Shown in pieces: positions 44,273 through 52,418 of a stretch of DNA of 64,000 bases. Position numbers and translations under genes: made by a program. The stretch lies in assembly GCF_021530565.1 (NCBI RefSeq), contig NZ_JAKGBI010000009.1, positions 1-64,000 of the forward strand, written 5' to 3'. Within the stretch, counting starts at the first letter, position 1. Every line of letters begins with the position of its first letter. The notes under the pieces are model-generated. The model saw nothing but the letters and a program-made list of their open reading frames with translations, searched no databases and was not told the origin of the DNA. Source of the DNA: Pseudoalteromonas sp. SMS1. GTDB lineage: Bacteria; Pseudomonadota; Gammaproteobacteria; Enterobacterales; Alteromonadaceae.

Positions 44273-47200
44273 TTAATTGCCTGATTGGCCTAAAAAGTCT
44301 ATGTCTGTGTAATCAATTGATACACCATCAATGTAGGTAACTCTGAAACCATTCTCTATTTCAAGCACATCTCCTACCTTTAACGGCGTAGTATTGTTAT
44401 TTACGGATACTTCCCCGACTAACGGTGCATCAGAATCAACCAGATTTACCTTGAATGCGTAGCCATTAAACAGATCCAACGTGACATTAGCAGTGCCTAA
44501 TTCATCAATGCCATTTGCATTCCTCAAGTCTAGCTTAATACTCATTGCCAACCCTTCGGTTGTGCCACTGATATTAACTTGAGCCACTTCCACGGCATCG
44601 TCCACAAATAAAGACGTTGGGTTACCATTCAAATCTTCAGACGTCATTACGGCATGCATGGTGCCATCGAAACCATATTGCCCATCAATAAACTCAACAA
44701 TGTTAAACGTTTCAGCTTTGGAAGCTTCAAAGTCTTTCGCATCTTCAATGGTGGAAATATTACCATCTATTGAAATAACAGAGCATGATGCATTAGGTGT
44801 TGCGATGATGTCTAACGCCCAACGTTCGCATTCTGCGAGATCTGGGGATTTTACTTCAACAGTTTGCCCCTCTATGGCTTTTAAAATACCACTCCAAGTG
44901 AGAATTATTCTACTTGATGCACCTGAGTTAACTTGCGCAACAGCCGACACCTCTGTACCTTCTTGGGCATTTTTCAGCTCAATTTGGTAACCATCTGTAT
45001 CGTATGTATACGTCCAGTCAGGATAATTTGGTGCCGTGCCTGAATGCTGCCCCGAACCTAAATCTTGTTCCCATATATCTCGGACAACATCGTACACAAC
45101 TTCACCAGCATTAAAGACGGAATCTGCACCTTCTTTGGTCACAAAGTTAATAGAGGTAAGCCTTGTTGTGCCTTCCTTTCCTCTTGCGATGTCAGAGCTA
45201 GACTCAATTTCAGTTTTCAGAGCTCGAATTGTCTGCTCTTTCGCTCTAAATGCTGTAATGTCAGTGTTTAACTGAGCTTCTATTGCAATAACATCCGCAA
45301 GAATTTGTTCCGCTTCCTCTTTTTGCGCGTCTGAAGCTGACGCAACGTAACCTTCTGCACGCGTTTTCGCCAAAGCAACATCACTGACTATTGCATCAAT
45401 GCCACTATTTATTTCACCAAACAACTCAATAGCACTTTGTGCAGTTGCAACCGCTACTTGCAAGGAAGCTGTATCAGTCGCCGCAGCGAACTGACTTTTT
45501 GCATCTTCGACTGTATTATCTAGCGTACTATTTTGTGCATTGAATGCGTTTTGAGTTTCTGCAATTCGCATAAGGGCCGTTTCAGCAAGTACTTTATCCG
45601 CATTGCTACCTGAACCGATTGCGTCCACTGCTTTCTGTAGCTCAGCACTCGCACTGGCAGAGAGTGTTGCATAGTTTGTGTTCAGTGTTTCTGTATTTTG
45701 CAATAACGCTTGCCCAGAAGTGAATATGGTTTGGGCCGCATTGGTTAAGCTTGCAAAAGACTCCGCACTGGTCACGATTAGCGTTACTTCAGCAATTAAA
45801 TTTGTAATATCTCCAACCAAATCAGCTGAAGCGATCTCAACGACCAAACCATCTGCTAGTTGTAGATAGGCCGATCTTTGAGCATCTGTTTCTATTGTTT
45901 GACCAGCCGCAACAACATTGGCTAACGTAGTGTTAAGCGCATCAAACTTTTCATTTAAAGTTGCGTATCTTGCTTGAGCCGAAGTCAAAGCCTCATTAAG
46001 CTGTGTGACACCCTCATTTATTAATGATTGATCTTCTGAGTCACATTCATCACCAGTACAACCCAAATCTTCTACTGCTTTCTTAGAATCCTCTGCAGCA
46101 CCTTCTAGGGTTGATTCGTCGGTTGCTCCCGATTCGATAGCATTGTCACGTGCATCTTTGGCTTTATCAGCCAAATCGGAGACGACATCATCGCTTAGCT
46201 CTGGGGCAACTTCTTTCAATGCTTGTTTGATCGCTTCGATATCACCGCTTGCAATTGCAACAAAAACCGTCGCGGTTTTGCTCACTTCTTCTTGAAGCGT
46301 ATTAGCAAGTGACGCTACGGCTTGATTACTACTCCCTTTTACAGCACCGGCTGAGACACCATCTTTCAAAGTGCCAAGCACCGTATCTAAGGTCACATTG
46401 TCACCACTGTTCGAGGCAATATTTTGTAACGTCGATGCGACATTAATCAGCGCAAGCGTACCGGAATCAATCACATCTTCCGAACCAACATTGGTAAAGT
46501 CTACCGCGCCCCCACTAGAGATATCACCAGCTAGCAATACTGCTTCTTTTGTAGCTTCAGGGCCAAGTAATAGTAATAGCGTACTCAAACTTGCTTTAGA
46601 TATTGCCGCAGCCGATATTTCATTGCCGTTTTGTGATTCAGATTGCAGTAGTGCAGAAGCAAGACTGGTAAAGATAGTTGCATTCGCGGTATATGATTTT
46701 GTCGTCCCCTCAGCCCCCTTAGCCTTTCGATTCGCTTGTGCGGTGATTTGTTTCACCACGTTGAGTGTTAAGTCGTCTTGGTACCACTCGTCGAAATCAA
46801 CTGCCAAGTTAGCATTGGTATCTAGGCTAGATGCAGCGCTGAAGCTACCACAGCCTAAAATAGCATCACATTTGATAAACCCGCTCGTTTTTGTCGTTTT
46901 GACGGTGATATATAGCGAACCACTGAAACTTTGGTCGATATAAAAACCGTATGTTCCATCATCTGCGGTTTGCAAAGAACTTGGACTTCCGGCAATAATT
47001 TGCGCGGTTGCTTTCGCGACTGCTTCACTTTCAGTAGATGAGGTCGCTTTCTCTTCTACACTGCCCAGTTCAGCCCTAAATGCGACATCAATTAACTCGC
47101 CATTTTTAAGCTCTTTAACTGTCAATTGGGCATCTCTCATTGTACCTTTAACGGCTTTTCCCGAAACAAACACATTGAACTCAGCAGTTGCAGTACCTTC

Positions 47201-47347
47201 TACATCGACAGGATCAACGGGGGTTACAGGATCGACAGGAACTACTGAGGCTCCATCTTCACTATCAAATAGACTACAACCAGATAAACCGAGAGTTAAC
47301 GCCAGCGATGCCGCTACTGGGGTAAGGTAAATTTTTTTATTCACCAC
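44273..47347 (-). CDS. Unrecognised giant lipoprotein, 1024 residues
   Basis: Not a family I recognise. GTG start with a perfect AGGAGG 5 bases upstream. Signal peptide 1-23 with lipobox LSGC, lipidated Cys24, then a VDP-rich linker (35-50). Residues 160-187 carry CDAILGCG and DTNANLAVDFDE, a Cys pair followed by an EF-hand-like loop, shared with the 629-residue protein. Residues about 200-760 are alanine/serine-rich and helical, with heptad-like stretches of coiled coil. The last 250 residues are beta-rich (LDLRNANG, VEVAQVNISG). Only a handful of cysteines occur, mostly paired. It is first in a three-gene unit. Confidence 0.65.
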   Translation of the reverse strand: MVNKKIYLTPVAASLALTLGLSGCSLFDSEDGASVVPVDPVTPVDPVDVEGTATAEFNVFVSGKAVKGTMRDAQLTVKELKNGELIDVAFRAELGSVEEKATSSTESEAVAKATAQIIAGSPSSLQTADDGTYGFYIDQSFSGSLYITVKTTKTSGFIKCDAILGCGSFSAASSLDTNANLAVDFDEWYQDDLTLNVVKQITAQANRKAKGAEGTTKSYTANATIFTSLASALLQSESQNGNEISAAAISKASLSTLLLLLGPEATKEAVLLAGDISSGGAVDFTNVGSEDVIDSGTLALINVASTLQNIASNSGDNVTLDTVLGTLKDGVSAGAVKGSSNQAVASLANTLQEEVSKTATVFVAIASGDIEAIKQALKEVAPELSDDVVSDLADKAKDARDNAIESGATDESTLEGAAEDSKKAVEDLGCTGDECDSEDQSLINEGVTQLNEALTSAQARYATLNEKFDALNTTLANVVAAGQTIETDAQRSAYLQLADGLVVEIASADLVGDITNLIAEVTLIVTSAESFASLTNAAQTIFTSGQALLQNTETLNTNYATLSASASAELQKAVDAIGSGSNADKVLAETALMRIAETQNAFNAQNSTLDNTVEDAKSQFAAATDTASLQVAVATAQSAIELFGEINSGIDAIVSDVALAKTRAEGYVASASDAQKEEAEQILADVIAIEAQLNTDITAFRAKEQTIRALKTEIESSSDIARGKEGTTRLTSINFVTKEGADSVFNAGEVVYDVVRDIWEQDLGSGQHSGTAPNYPDWTYTYDTDGYQIELKNAQEGTEVSAVAQVNSGASSRIILTWSGILKAIEGQTVEVKSPDLAECERWALDIIATPNASCSVISIDGNISTIEDAKDFEASKAETFNIVEFIDGQYGFDGTMHAVMTSEDLNGNPTSLFVDDAVEVAQVNISGTTEGLAMSIKLDLRNANGIDELGTANVTLDLFNGYAFKVNLVDSDAPLVGEVSVNNNTTPLKVGDVLEIENGFRVTYIDGVSIDYTDIDFLGQSGN

Positions 47348-47805
47348 TGAGGCCTCCTTAATATGCCCAAGATTTTTCTTTTAGTTATGTAAAGCTTAGT
47401 TGCAAAAGAGTAAAACTCTAGCGTTGGCAAATATTTTTTTGTTGGTTTTTTGATACTTAGCCTGCATGTCTGATTGCTTTTCAAGCACACCCAACACAAC
47501 TCAAGCACTCAAAATTGCAACATTAAAACCACCAAACGCAACAATCCTGCAAAGGAAGATCAAAATAAAAGCAAGCTTGTTATTTTCATGAAAACAAATT
47601 TACAACAAAAAGGCAATAAACAGATCTAGTAAACATTTAAGAGGATAATTTCGCCAAAAATAACAAAGCAAATCAAAATAGTTACAAAACAAACAAAAAA
47701 CCAAACTAAAAGTACAAAAATAATACACCCCTCAAGTCATGCGTGTTGCTTGACGCACCGCACTAAATCCCTTACTTGGATACATCCAGTAGGTGTCTGA
47801 AAGCA
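47348..47805. other. A-rich intergenic region upstream of the giant lipoprotein gene
   Basis: 458 bases without a credible gene. The plus strand is dominated by A-runs over 47560-47730. TGCGT (47740-47744) and ACGCA (47753-47757) form a short inverted repeat beside the 3' end of the small lipoprotein gene. The promoter of the giant lipoprotein gene should be here, on the minus strand; its strong ribosome site is at 47353-47358. I see no operator I can name. Confidence 0.4.
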
Positions 47806-48246
47806 TTATCGGTAGGTATAAATAGTCGCAGAAAAGCGTACTTCCTTATTATTGGTATCAAAGAATTTAAGGCGCCATTGCATCTCAGCTAAATTACAAG
47901 CACCGACCATGGCCTCTCCACGCCATTGCCCTCCCCCCGCATTAACTAATGTGATTGGTATTTTCCCCATATACATAGACACCCCTTCCAAATAAGCGCT
48001 TTGGATTTCTATCGGATCATCAATCTCGAGCACCACATTGAATGGTGTTTCTGGTTTTGGCGCAAGGGAGCTCACCCAAAACTTAACTCCCTCCGCCAAA
48101 AAACAAGGTTTTTCAAGCGTGCAATTTTTAGATTCAACTGAACGTTCACTTTTTTCTGAACTTTCATGTATACTTAAATACAAGTCTGAACAAGACACCA
48201 CAAAAGAAACCAAAAATACCGCTGCGAATGTTGAAAAATAGCGCAT
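47806..48246 (-). CDS. Small lipoprotein of unknown function upstream of ccoN
   Basis: 146 residues. Signal peptide with lipobox VVSC, lipidated Cys19. The mature part is a compact beta-sandwich-like domain with three further cysteines (NCTLEKPC and GACN). The run VSMYMGKIPITL and the ending C..AEMQWRLKFFD recall the 'M-M-G-M-P' copper-site region of YtkA/FixH-like domains, but the match is weak and I do not assign the family. It is divergent from ccoN by 333 bases and could have a role in copper or haem delivery to the oxidase. That is inference from position. Confidence 0.6.
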   Translation of the reverse strand: MRYFSTFAAVFLVSFVVSCSDLYLSIHESSEKSERSVESKNCTLEKPCFLAEGVKFWVSSLAPKPETPFNVVLEIDDPIEIQSAYLEGVSMYMGKIPITLVNAGGGQWRGEAMVGACNLAEMQWRLKFFDTNNKEVRFSATIYTYR

Positions 48247-48579
48247 AATTTAAACTAACATCAGGCTTATAATTGAGCTTAATGTTACGCTTTTAGATAG
48301 ATTTGAGCCAGTCAAGTTTAAGTGGTGCCTAGATTACAAGCAGCGAAACTAGGTGGTTGTAATCAACTCACCGAAAATTTGATTGATGTCATGCTTTAGG
48401 GTGTTTTAGGTATCTTTTGTTTTGCAAAAAAATTATTATTTCCTTGCAAAAATAAGGGTTTCTCAGGCTTGCTTCATCACATTTAGCGTACTGAAAGCGA
48501 GCTTGTTGAAATATAAAAGTAGGGCCTGTTTTACAGGTTATTCATTTCTAATCGCATAAACTGCAGCGGAATCCAGAAA
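48247..48579 (+). promoter_or_regulatory. Promoter region of the cbb3 oxidase operon
   Basis: 333 bases. An FNR-like site, TTGAT-N4-GTCAT at 48379-48392, matches the TTGAT-N4-ATCAA consensus at 8 of 10 positions. An 8-base perfect inverted repeat, GATTACAA (48332-48339) and TTGTAATC (48357-48364), lies just upstream, with 17 bases between arms. The first is consistent with control by the fnr gene downstream. Confidence 0.4.
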
Positions 48580-50013
48580 ATGAGCCAAACAGTAGCATCA
48601 CAAACTGAGTACAATTATAAAGTTGTACGCCAATTCGCTATAATGACAGTGATTTGGGGCATCGTTGGCATGGGTGTAGGTGTCTTTATCGCAGCGCAAC
48701 TCGCTTGGCCTGCTTTAAACTTCGACATTCCATGGTTAACTTACTCTCGACTTCGTCCGTTACACACGAACGCTGTTATTTTCGCATTTGGTACAAGTGC
48801 ACTATTCGCAACGTCTTATTACGTCGTTCAGCGCACCTGTCAAACGCGTTTATTCTCCGACAAACTAGCTTCATTCACATTTTGGGGCTGGCAAGCAATT
48901 ATCGTTGCAGCCGCAATCACGTTACCATTGGGTATAACGAGCTCGAAAGAGTATGCTGAGCTGGAGTGGCCAATTGATATTGCAATCGCTGTTGTTTGGG
49001 TCACCTATGCAGTGGTTTTTTTCGGCACGCTTATCAACCGAAAAGTGTCGCACATCTATGTTGCTAACTGGTTCTATGCAGGTTTTATCATTACCGTTGC
49101 TGTTTTACACATCGTCAACAGCATGGCCGTTCCTGTTTCACTTACTAAATCTTACTCAATCTATGCAGGTGCTGTTGATGCGATGGTTCAATGGTGGTAT
49201 GGACACAACGCTGTAGGTTTCTTACTTACCGCTGGTTTCTTAGGCATGATGTATTATTTTGTTCCTAAACAAGCTGGTCGCCCCGTATATTCTTACCGCT
49301 TATCTGTTGTACACTTCTGGGCCCTAGTTTCTCTTTATATCTGGGCAGGCCCTCACCACTTACATTACACAGCATTACCTGACTGGACACAATCTCTGGG
49401 TATGGTTATGTCAGTTATCTTATTCGTTCCTTCATGGGGCGGTATGATTAACGGTATCATGACGCTTTCAGGTGCTTGGCATAAACTACGTACAGACCCT
49501 GTGCTGCGTTTCCTTGTTGTTTCTCTCTCTTTTTATGGTATGTCTACTTTCGAAGGCCCAATGATGGCGATCAAATCTGTGAATGCGCTATCTCACTATA
49601 CAGACTGGACGGTTGGCCACGTACATTCAGGCGCACTTGGTTGGGTAGCTATGATATCTATCGGTGCTATTTACCACCTAATTCCCGCGTTATTTGGTCA
49701 CTCAAATATGTATAGCGTCAAACTGGTCAATACGCATTTCTGGTTGCACACAGTAGGCGTTGTCCTTTACATCGTAGCCATGTGGATCTCGGGTGTTATG
49801 CAAGGCCTAATGTGGCGCGCAGTAAACTCTGATGGCACGTTAATGTATAGCTTTGTACAGTCACTTGAAGCTTCTTATCCATTTTATGTTATGCGCTTCC
49901 TAGGTGGTGTGTTCATCGTTGTTGGTATGCTCGTTATGGCTTACAACGTATACCGTACAGTTACTGCTAAAAGTGGCTCTCTTGCTACTGATGCAAACAC
50001 ACAAATGGCTTAA
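48580..50013 (+). CDS. ccoN: cbb3-type cytochrome c oxidase subunit I
   Basis: Catalytic subunit with the low-spin haem b and the haem b3-CuB centre. Reduces O2 to water with high affinity. Encodes 477 residues with about 12 membrane segments. The metal-ligand helices include [15 protein letters not shown] (haem b), [19 protein letters not shown] (CuB) and [13 protein letters not shown] (two CuB histidines); [12 protein letters not shown] carries the haem-ligand histidines. The operon continues into ccoO, ccoQ and ccoP. The ATG follows a weak ribosome site (CAGCGGAATCC). Confidence 0.96.
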   Translation: MSQTVASQTEYNYKVVRQFAIMTVIWGIVGMGVGVFIAAQLAWPALNFDIPWLTYSRLRPLHTNAVIFAFGTSALFATSYYVVQRTCQTRLFSDKLASFTFWGWQAIIVAAAITLPLGITSSKEYAELEWPIDIAIAVVWVTYAVVFFGTLINRKVSHIYVANWFYAGFIITVAVLHIVNSMAVPVSLTKSYSIYAGAVDAMVQWWYGHNAVGFLLTAGFLGMMYYFVPKQAGRPVYSYRLSVVHFWALVSLYIWAGPHHLHYTALPDWTQSLGMVMSVILFVPSWGGMINGIMTLSGAWHKLRTDPVLRFLVVSLSFYGMSTFEGPMMAIKSVNALSHYTDWTVGHVHSGALGWVAMISIGAIYHLIPALFGHSNMYSVKLVNTHFWLHTVGVVLYIVAMWISGVMQGLMWRAVNSDGTLMYSFVQSLEASYPFYVMRFLGGVFIVVGMLVMAYNVYRTVTAKSGSLATDANTQMA

Positions 50014-50025
50014 GAGGTATCGATT

Positions 50026-50646
50026 ATGAGCAACAATGGTTCTACTAATAAACATGAAATTGTAGAAAAAAATGTCGGCTTAATGGCTATTCTAACCGTG
50101 TTCGCAATCAGCTTTGGTGCACTGGTAGAAATTACGCCACTGATGTTCCAAAAAGACACGACTCAACCGGTGGACGGGTTACGCCCACTGACCGCACTTG
50201 AAATGGAAGGAAGGGATATTTATGTGCGAGAAGGTTGTTACAACTGTCACTCACAAATGATCCGCCCGTTTCGCGACGAAGTTGAGCGCTATGGACACTA
50301 TTCAGTCGCAGGTGAATCAGTATGGGATCACCCTTTCCAATGGGGTTCAAAACGCACCGGGCCTGATCTTGCACGTGTTGGCGGTCGTTACTCGGACGAC
50401 TGGCACTACGCACACTTGATGGACCCACGCTCGGTAGTTCCTGAGTCGAATATGCCAGGGTACCCTTGGCTCGAAGAGAACGTTTTGGATGGTAAATTAA
50501 CCGCCAAGAAGCTTGAGATCTTTAAAAACTTTGGTGTGCCTTACACCGATAAAGATATTCATGATGCAAAAGCTGCTGTTGAGGGCAAAACAGAAATGGA
50601 AGCACTCATCGCATACTTGCAACAACTTGGCACGCATTTGAAGTAA
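50026..50646 (+). CDS. ccoO: cbb3-type cytochrome c oxidase subunit II (mono-haem)
   Basis: 206 residues. One N-terminal TM (about 20-40), then a periplasmic cytochrome c domain with haem motif [13 protein letters not shown] and the axial Met in SNMPGYPW. It passes electrons to Cco[22 protein letters not shown] is typical of CcoO. It lies 12 bases after ccoN, AGAGG as ribosome site. Confidence 0.96.
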   Translation: MSNNGSTNKHEIVEKNVGLMAILTVFAISFGALVEITPLMFQKDTTQPVDGLRPLTALEMEGRDIYVREGCYNCHSQMIRPFRDEVERYGHYSVAGESVWDHPFQWGSKRTGPDLARVGGRYSDDWHYAHLMDPRSVVPESNMPGYPWLEENVLDGKLTAKKLEIFKNFGVPYTDKDIHDAKAAVEGKTEMEALIAYLQQLGTHLK

Positions 50647-50652
50647 TTGATT

Positions 50653-50838
50653 ATGGATTACGGCACATACAGAGGCATTTTAACTCTGGTAATTTTAGTA
50701 CTGTTCATTGTGATTGTTGTGTGGGCTTACAGCAAGCGTACAAAAAGTCGTTTTGATGATGCTGCGAAAGCAATTTTTGATGACGAAATTAAACATGACA
50801 ACACGATCTCAAAAGAGGAAAAGGAGTCTGAAAAATGA
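50653..50838 (+). CDS. ccoQ: cbb3-type cytochrome c oxidase subunit IV (CcoQ)
   Basis: 61 residues from the ATG at 50653; an in-frame TTG directly follows the ccoO stop. One TM (about 8-28), then a charged tail with FDDAAKAIFDDE, a common ending of CcoQ. It stabilises the complex. It overlaps ccoP by 4 bases. Confidence 0.88.
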   Translation: MDYGTYRGILTLVILVLFIVIVVWAYSKRTKSRFDDAAKAIFDDEIKHDNTISKEEKESEK

Positions 50839-51800
50839 CTAGCTTTTGGAGTATTTGGGTCATTGTACTGACCCTAGCATGTCTGGCTCTGATATTTGGC
50901 CTGCTTGTTTGGAACCTGAAAAACTATACAGGAGTCGAAGAAGGCGCGAGCTGTGGACACGAGTTTGACGGCATCGAAGAATTAAATAATCCCCTTCCTA
51001 AGTGGTGGACTTATATGTTCTTCGCCACCTTTGTTTGGTCTGTTTACTACCTCGCAATGTACCCAGGTTTAGGTAACTTTGCTGGATTACTGGGTTGGAC
51101 GAGCTCTAACCAAGGTGTCACTTCCATTGAAGAATCTAAACAAGCGGTATTAAACGCGAAGGAGAACGGCCATTGGGTGCAATTGGATAAAGAGTTTGAA
51201 GCAGCAGATGAACGCTTTGGTCCAATATTTAAAGCATTTGCACAACAAGATGTGCTTGCACTTGCTGACAATAGCGAAGCGCTTGAAATAGGCCAGCGCC
51301 TGTACGCACAAAACTGCGCACAATGCCACGGTTCAGATGCTCGGGGCGGATTAGGTTTCCCTAACCTAACTGATAAAGATTGGTTATACGGAGGAAGCCC
51401 TGACCAGATCAAAGAAACGCTATTGAACGGTCGCATAGCGGCAATGCCCGGCTGGGAAGCAGCACTTGGCGAACAAGGCGTAGAAGAAATGACAGCATAT
51501 GTTTTGAGTTTATCTGGTCGTAAGGTAAACCAAAAAGACGCTGATGCTGGCAAGAGTAAGTTCGCCCTTTGTGCAGCGTGCCACGGCATGGATGGTAAGG
51601 GCTCTGTCGCTCATAACTTACCATTTGGCGCCCCAGACCTAACAGACAATATCTGGTTGTACGGCGGTTCTCAGCGCGCTGTTGAAGAATCTGTACGTCA
51701 TGGTCGCGCAGGGGTTATGCCTGCATGGAAAGACATATTAGGTGAAGACAAAGTTCACTTATTGACGGCATATGTCTATAGCTTATCACAAGACAAATAA
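50835..51800 (+). CDS. ccoP: cbb3-type cytochrome c oxidase subunit III (di-haem)
   Basis: 321 residues: an N-terminal TM, the short segment DGIEELNNPLPKWWTYMF, a second TM, then two c-type haem domains with CAQCHGSDARGG and CAACHGMDGKGS. It accepts electrons from soluble cytochrome and passes them to CcoO. Both haem motifs are intact. A strong terminator-like hairpin follows the gene, so the copper genes may have a second promoter. Confidence 0.96.
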   Translation: MTSFWSIWVIVLTLACLALIFGLLVWNLKNYTGVEEGASCGHEFDGIEELNNPLPKWWTYMFFATFVWSVYYLAMYPGLGNFAGLLGWTSSNQGVTSIEESKQAVLNAKENGHWVQLDKEFEAADERFGPIFKAFAQQDVLALADNSEALEIGQRLYAQNCAQCHGSDARGGLGFPNLTDKDWLYGGSPDQIKETLLNGRIAAMPGWEAALGEQGVEEMTAYVLSLSGRKVNQKDADAGKSKFALCAACHGMDGKGSVAHNLPFGAPDLTDNIWLYGGSQRAVEESVRHGRAGVMPAWKDILGEDKVHLLTAYVYSLSQDK

Positions 51801-51818
51801 GCGAGCTTTGAGCAATCT

Positions 51819-51850
51819 AGTAGGCCTCCGGTAGCGGGGGCTTACTTTTA
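51819..51850 (+). terminator. Terminator downstream of ccoP
   Basis: AGTAGGCCTCCG (51819-51830) pairs with CGGGGGCTTACT (51835-51846), with two G-T wobbles, around GTAG, then TTTTA. It separates ccoNOQP from ccoHIS. Confidence 0.75.
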
Positions 51851-51921
51851 AAACCTAAACTTAACAGATATATTCAAACATATTTTAAGTACACAACAAC
51901 ATTGTAAAGTAGTGAACAATT

Positions 51922-52413
51922 ATGAATCCAACTCCGTGGTATAAGAATTTTTGGCCTTGGTTTTTAATGTTTTTCCCGCTCGTCACGATTATAGCGTGCG
52001 TCATTTTGGTGAGTGTCGCCGTAGGCAATGGGCCTGATATGGTCGTTGATGACTACTACAAAAAAGGCAAAGCAATTAACTTAGAGTTAAGCAAGTTCAA
52101 TAAAGCAAAGGCGCTATACCTTCACGGGGACCTACTTGTCGAAAATGATAGAGTCAGTTTTAGTTTTACTAAAGGCGATCATAGTAAAGTAAATGCACTC
52201 AAAGTTTCTTTTTACCACCGAACAATCAAAGAATATGATTTTTCTCTCAACCTACTTGCCAATGCAAGTGGCGCGTTTACAGGGCTACTTGAACAGCCTC
52301 ATCAAGGTGCATTCACCGTGTTTATTGAGCCGATGGATGGCAGTTGGAAAATAAAAGAAAACTTACAGCTACCCTCTGAGAAAGTAATATCAATTACACC
52401 ACAGTATAAGTAG
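51922..52413 (+). CDS. ccoH: CcoH/FixH assembly protein
   Basis: 163 residues. N-terminal WYKNFWPWFLMFFPL starts a single TM anchor (about 8-36), followed by DDYYKKGKAIN, a family hallmark, and a periplasmic beta-sandwich. It is required for assembly of cbb3 oxidase and is thought to work with the copper ATPase, encoded 5 bases downstream. 121 bases separate it from ccoP, with a terminator between. Confidence 0.88.
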   Translation: MNPTPWYKNFWPWFLMFFPLVTIIACVILVSVAVGNGPDMVVDDYYKKGKAINLELSKFNKAKALYLHGDLLVENDRVSFSFTKGDHSKVNALKVSFYHRTIKEYDFSLNLLANASGAFTGLLEQPHQGAFTVFIEPMDGSWKIKENLQLPSEKVISITPQYK

Positions 52414-52418
52414 GCAGT

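Noticed and set aside
46371..46943. 190-codon plus-strand frame opposite the giant lipoprotein gene
   Set aside because: Antisense frame in an Ala/Ser-rich gene; such repeated composition keeps the other strand open. No ribosome site or domain.
47560..47730. A-rich stretch that could be taken as a small RNA or an origin
   Set aside because: No stable hairpin with a T-run, no DnaA boxes and no repeats of constant length.
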